Shown here: piece after piece, positions 31,875 to 33,906 of the stretch
How positions within the stretch are numbered: position 1 is the first letter of the stretch
Layout of the letters: each line of letters opens with the position of its first letter
Assembly (NCBI GenBank): GCA_031398625.1
Contig: JANNNQ010000203.1
Coordinates: 1-33,906 of the forward strand
Reading direction: 5' to 3'
Length of the DNA: 33,906 nucleotides
Source: CAIUGU01 sp031398625
GTDB lineage: Bacteria > Pseudomonadota > Gammaproteobacteria > Steroidobacterales > Steroidobacteraceae
Made by a program: the position numbers and the translations under genes
The notes under the pieces: model-generated
Databases searched by the model: none
What the model was told of the DNA's origin: nothing
Seen by the model: only the letters and a program-made list of their open reading frames with translations

Positions 31875-33269
31875 TTACTCGAAGTTGAACATCGCCTCGC
31901 TGTCATCGGGCCGGCTCATGCCTTCCTCGAAGTACTTTCGCCAGATCGCATCCCACGGGCGGCCATACATGTCGGGCACTTCGTACTCGATCGTGGCCCC
32001 CGGGCTGACCGGCGTGTTGTGGCCCTTCATCGAGTAGATGGTCTGGACGCACTGGATGTAAGGCCGCGGCGTCTGGTTGGCGTCGGTGAAATTGTTGATC
32101 TTGTGCAGGTTGCGCACGATGCGCACCGGCTCGGCCAGCGCCTCGGAGTCGTAGAAGATCGACTCGTGGTTGAGCCCGATGAAGTCGCCGGCCGGGCTGC
32201 GGATCGGGGTGTAGATCTCGATCGTCTGGATCTGGTTCGAGAACTCGAACATGGAGTGCGACTTCCAGCCCTGGACGTTGCTCGTCCAGGTGATCAGCGC
32301 CTCGCCATCCCGGAAGCCGATCGTCTCGCCGTACCAACGTGGCACTGCCACGCCCAGACGAGGGACCCCCCCATTGGGCACGTCTTCCATGTTGAACTGA
32401 CGGCCGACATAGATGTTCTGGACGAAGTTGCCCGCGACTCCCGCAGAGACCTGCACCATGTCCGGCGTGGCAACGATGTAGTGCTCCCAGACGGCAGCGA
32501 AGTAATAGCGCCGCAAGAGACCTTCGGGCCAGCAGAAGGTGGACGGCCAGAGCGCATTGCCGCGCACCTGGTGATAGGCCTCCTGCACCACCCGCTGCTG
32601 GTACTCGGGGGTGAGGACCGACAGCAGGGTCGGGATCTGCATGTGCCGGCCCCACGACCAGTTCATCTGGTTGCGGGCTGCCCGTGCCGGCCGCTCGTAA
32701 ACGCCGTTCCACTCCGCGGCCGGGAAGTCCTTGAACGTATTGACCGTGGGCCCGCCGCGGCCGCGCGTCTCTTTCAGCAGCGCCTCATAGTGTTCCTGCG
32801 CCGTCTTGAAGCCGTAGGCGCTGACGATCGACTCGCGCGGTACGTCGTATTCGCAATGGCCCCAGGGGCCGTCGGCCACATTGCTCGACGTGTTTACCGG
32901 AGGGGGAGCCAGGATCCTGCGTTGCAGCTCAGTCGCCGTGGGGCTGTTGCAACGGAAGTAGCGCGGGTCCTTCCACAGCGCCTTGTCGGCGTAGAAGTCG
33001 GGGCTATTGAAGATATCGCGAGGCAGCGGCGTGACGTTGGGCGGCAAGGTCCCAGTGCGAAAACCATTGAGCGGGGTGTTCGCGTCCACCTGCTGGCCTT
33101 GCTGGCGGATCCAGGCCGGCCCCGGCTCTTTCAGGTCGTGCACGCTGGTGGTCAGTGGCCGGCCGCGGCCGACGCTCTGGAAGCCGATATTCGGCATGTC
33201 CTGGGCCAGCACGGGCGTCGCGCCCAGGATGGCAGCCAGTACCAAGATTTTTTGCAGTCCGATCTTCAT
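31875..33269 (-). CDS. Uncharacterised secreted protein, 464 residues
   Basis: The protein has a clear signal peptide (ILVLAAILGATPVLAQ) and no membrane segments afterward. Notable stretches are PDFYADKALWKDPRYFRCNS, NGVYERPARAARNQMNWSWG, LSVLTPEYQQRVVQEAYHQV, VPRWYGETIGFRDGEALITW, and a C-terminal EVPDMYGRPWDAIWRKYFEE. These resemble a family of uncharacterised periplasmic proteins in sphingomonads and some Gammaproteobacteria, where the ending EVPDMYGRPW recurs in my memory. It contains several Cys (around 100 and 136 and in the last third). Function unknown. The start is preceded by GGGGGACTCC. Downstream is the propeller gene, convergent, 74 bp away. Confidence 0.8.
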   Translation of the reverse strand: MKIGLQKILVLAAILGATPVLAQDMPNIGFQSVGRGRPLTTSVHDLKEPGPAWIRQQGQQVDANTPLNGFRTGTLPPNVTPLPRDIFNSPDFYADKALWKDPRYFRCNSPTATELQRRILAPPPVNTSSNVADGPWGHCEYDVPRESIVSAYGFKTAQEHYEALLKETRGRGGPTVNTFKDFPAAEWNGVYERPARAARNQMNWSWGRHMQIPTLLSVLTPEYQQRVVQEAYHQVRGNALWPSTFCWPEGLLRRYYFAAVWEHYIVATPDMVQVSAGVAGNFVQNIYVGRQFNMEDVPNGGVPRLGVAVPRWYGETIGFRDGEALITWTSNVQGWKSHSMFEFSNQIQTIEIYTPIRSPAGDFIGLNHESIFYDSEALAEPVRIVRNLHKINNFTDANQTPRPYIQCVQTIYSMKGHNTPVSPGATIEYEVPDMYGRPWDAIWRKYFEEGMSRPDDSEAMFNFE

Positions 33270-33437
33270 GGAGTCCCCCTTCGAGAAGAGGCGGAATGTA
33301 CACGGGGATTCCGGCGATGTCTCGTCGCGGACACGACCTCGCCCGTTCGCCCCGAAGTGGCGCTCCGTTGTGGCCGGGAGCGGAACCCATTGGCTGGCTG
33401 GTTGGGATCGCGCTTCACGGACCCTACGGAACGTCGA

Positions 33438-33906
33438 TCAGGCGTTGGGCTTGAACGCCGGCAGGCCATCGATGCTCCGCAGGTTCTTTGTGTCGCGGTA
33501 AGACTCAAGCTCTGCAGGACTTTTCTTTGCCGCCCAGCGGTCCAGCGTGTCTCGTGGCGCCTGGAACTCATAGAAAGGAACGGAGAATCCGCACGAGTCC
33601 GAAACCCGGTTCACCGTCACGTGAACGAACGCCCGGGTGCCCGGGTTCTCGGGAAAGACTGCGGCCAGCTGATTGAAGCGCGAATGGCCCCGCGTGATCA
33701 GGGTTCCCGCTCCATGCAGACGGACAATCTTGGGCGCGCCCACGAACGCACAGAACATGATGACGATGCGTCCGTTCTCCTGGATATGCGCCGCCGTCTC
33801 CGCCCCGCTCCCCGTGTAGTCCTGGTACACCGCCTCCAGCGGCCCCAGAACCTTGAACGCCTCCCCGCCCTTCGGCGATACATTTACATGCCCGTTCGCC
33901 GACAGC
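33438..33906 (-). CDS. Pyridoxamine 5'-phosphate oxidase-fold protein (N-terminus outside window)
   Basis: The 155 residues visible, starting inside the gene, read LSANGHVNVSPKGGEAFKVL, GPLEAVYQDYTGSGAETAAH, NGRIVIMFCAFVGAPKIVRL, and HGAGTLITRG, the pattern of small flavin-binding PNPOx-fold proteins with an early conserved S-P-K-G and Y-x-D-Y-x-G-S-G. The C-terminal tail (SCGFSVPFYEF, then SYRDTKNLRSIDGLPAFKPN) is typical of the environmental branch, which is not the biosynthetic PdxH. FMN or F420 binding is possible; the function is unknown. The start lies beyond 33906. The 168 bp between this stop and 33269 hold the leader of the secreted protein read leftward. Confidence 0.85.
   Translation of the reverse strand, partial: LSANGHVNVSPKGGEAFKVLGPLEAVYQDYTGSGAETAAHIQENGRIVIMFCAFVGAPKIVRLHGAGTLITRGHSRFNQLAAVFPENPGTRAFVHVTVNRVSDSCGFSVPFYEFQAPRDTLDRWAAKKSPAELESYRDTKNLRSIDGLPAFKPNA

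Noticed and set aside
1..33906. tRNA, rRNA, riboswitch or known small RNA genes
   Set aside because: I looked for tRNA-like cloverleaf ends and known riboswitch cores by eye and saw none. A covariance-model scan would be needed to exclude them.

Overview
The window is GC-rich (estimated mid-60s percent) and densely coded on both strands. Gene content (a secreted ankyrin/DUF1592/DUF1552 cluster, a DUF5916 outer-membrane protein, an M61 peptidase, an HDFNN-type hybrid kinase) suggests a free-living Gammaproteobacterium of the Steroidobacter/Xanthomonadales-like sort. That placement is inference from family content; no rRNA, tRNA or housekeeping marker is present to settle it.

Layout. 1-864: end of a GtrA-like membrane protein overlapping a ChbG/HpnK-type deacetylase. 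868-7312 (minus): secreted MBL-fold hydrolase, then an operon of secreted ankyrin protein, di-heme DUF1592 protein and Tat-exported DUF1552 protein, ended by a strong terminator. 7440-11105: a small secreted protein, then a flavin electron-transfer module: a separate FMN-binding protein, a NosR-like membrane [4Fe-4S] protein and the ApbE flavin transferase, followed by a WbuC-like cupin. 11241-12719: zwf. 12729-16363 (minus): a small hypothetical, DUF5916 protein, and an orphan ModA-like binding protein. 16443-20875: a signalling island with an RR-GGDEF cyclase preceded by a 61-residue gene, a single-domain receiver and a hybrid histidine kinase. 21018-23664: M61 peptidase convergent with a Crp/Fnr regulator. 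23885-25736: three small genes in a repeat-rich stretch. 26009-29106: sugar operon (FHS-type transporter, polysaccharide deacetylase-like protein, mutarotase). 29395-31800: an SRPBCC gene broken by an in-frame amber codon, divergent from a winged-helix regulator and a beta-propeller protein. 31875-33906: a large uncharacterised secreted protein and a partial PNPOx-fold protein.

The most unusual signal is in 17.7-26 kb. Three copies of a 161-162 bp, strongly structured, MITE-like element (five consecutive hairpins, terminal inverted repeats, a perfect CTAG duplication at one copy) and two copies of a second ~108 bp element with IS-like ends all sit between genes. One of the latter lies about 13 bp upstream of the crp/fnr start codon. 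Neither element contains a transposase. The other notable items are the split NosR-like/ApbE module without nosZ and the single-codon disruption of the SRPBCC gene.
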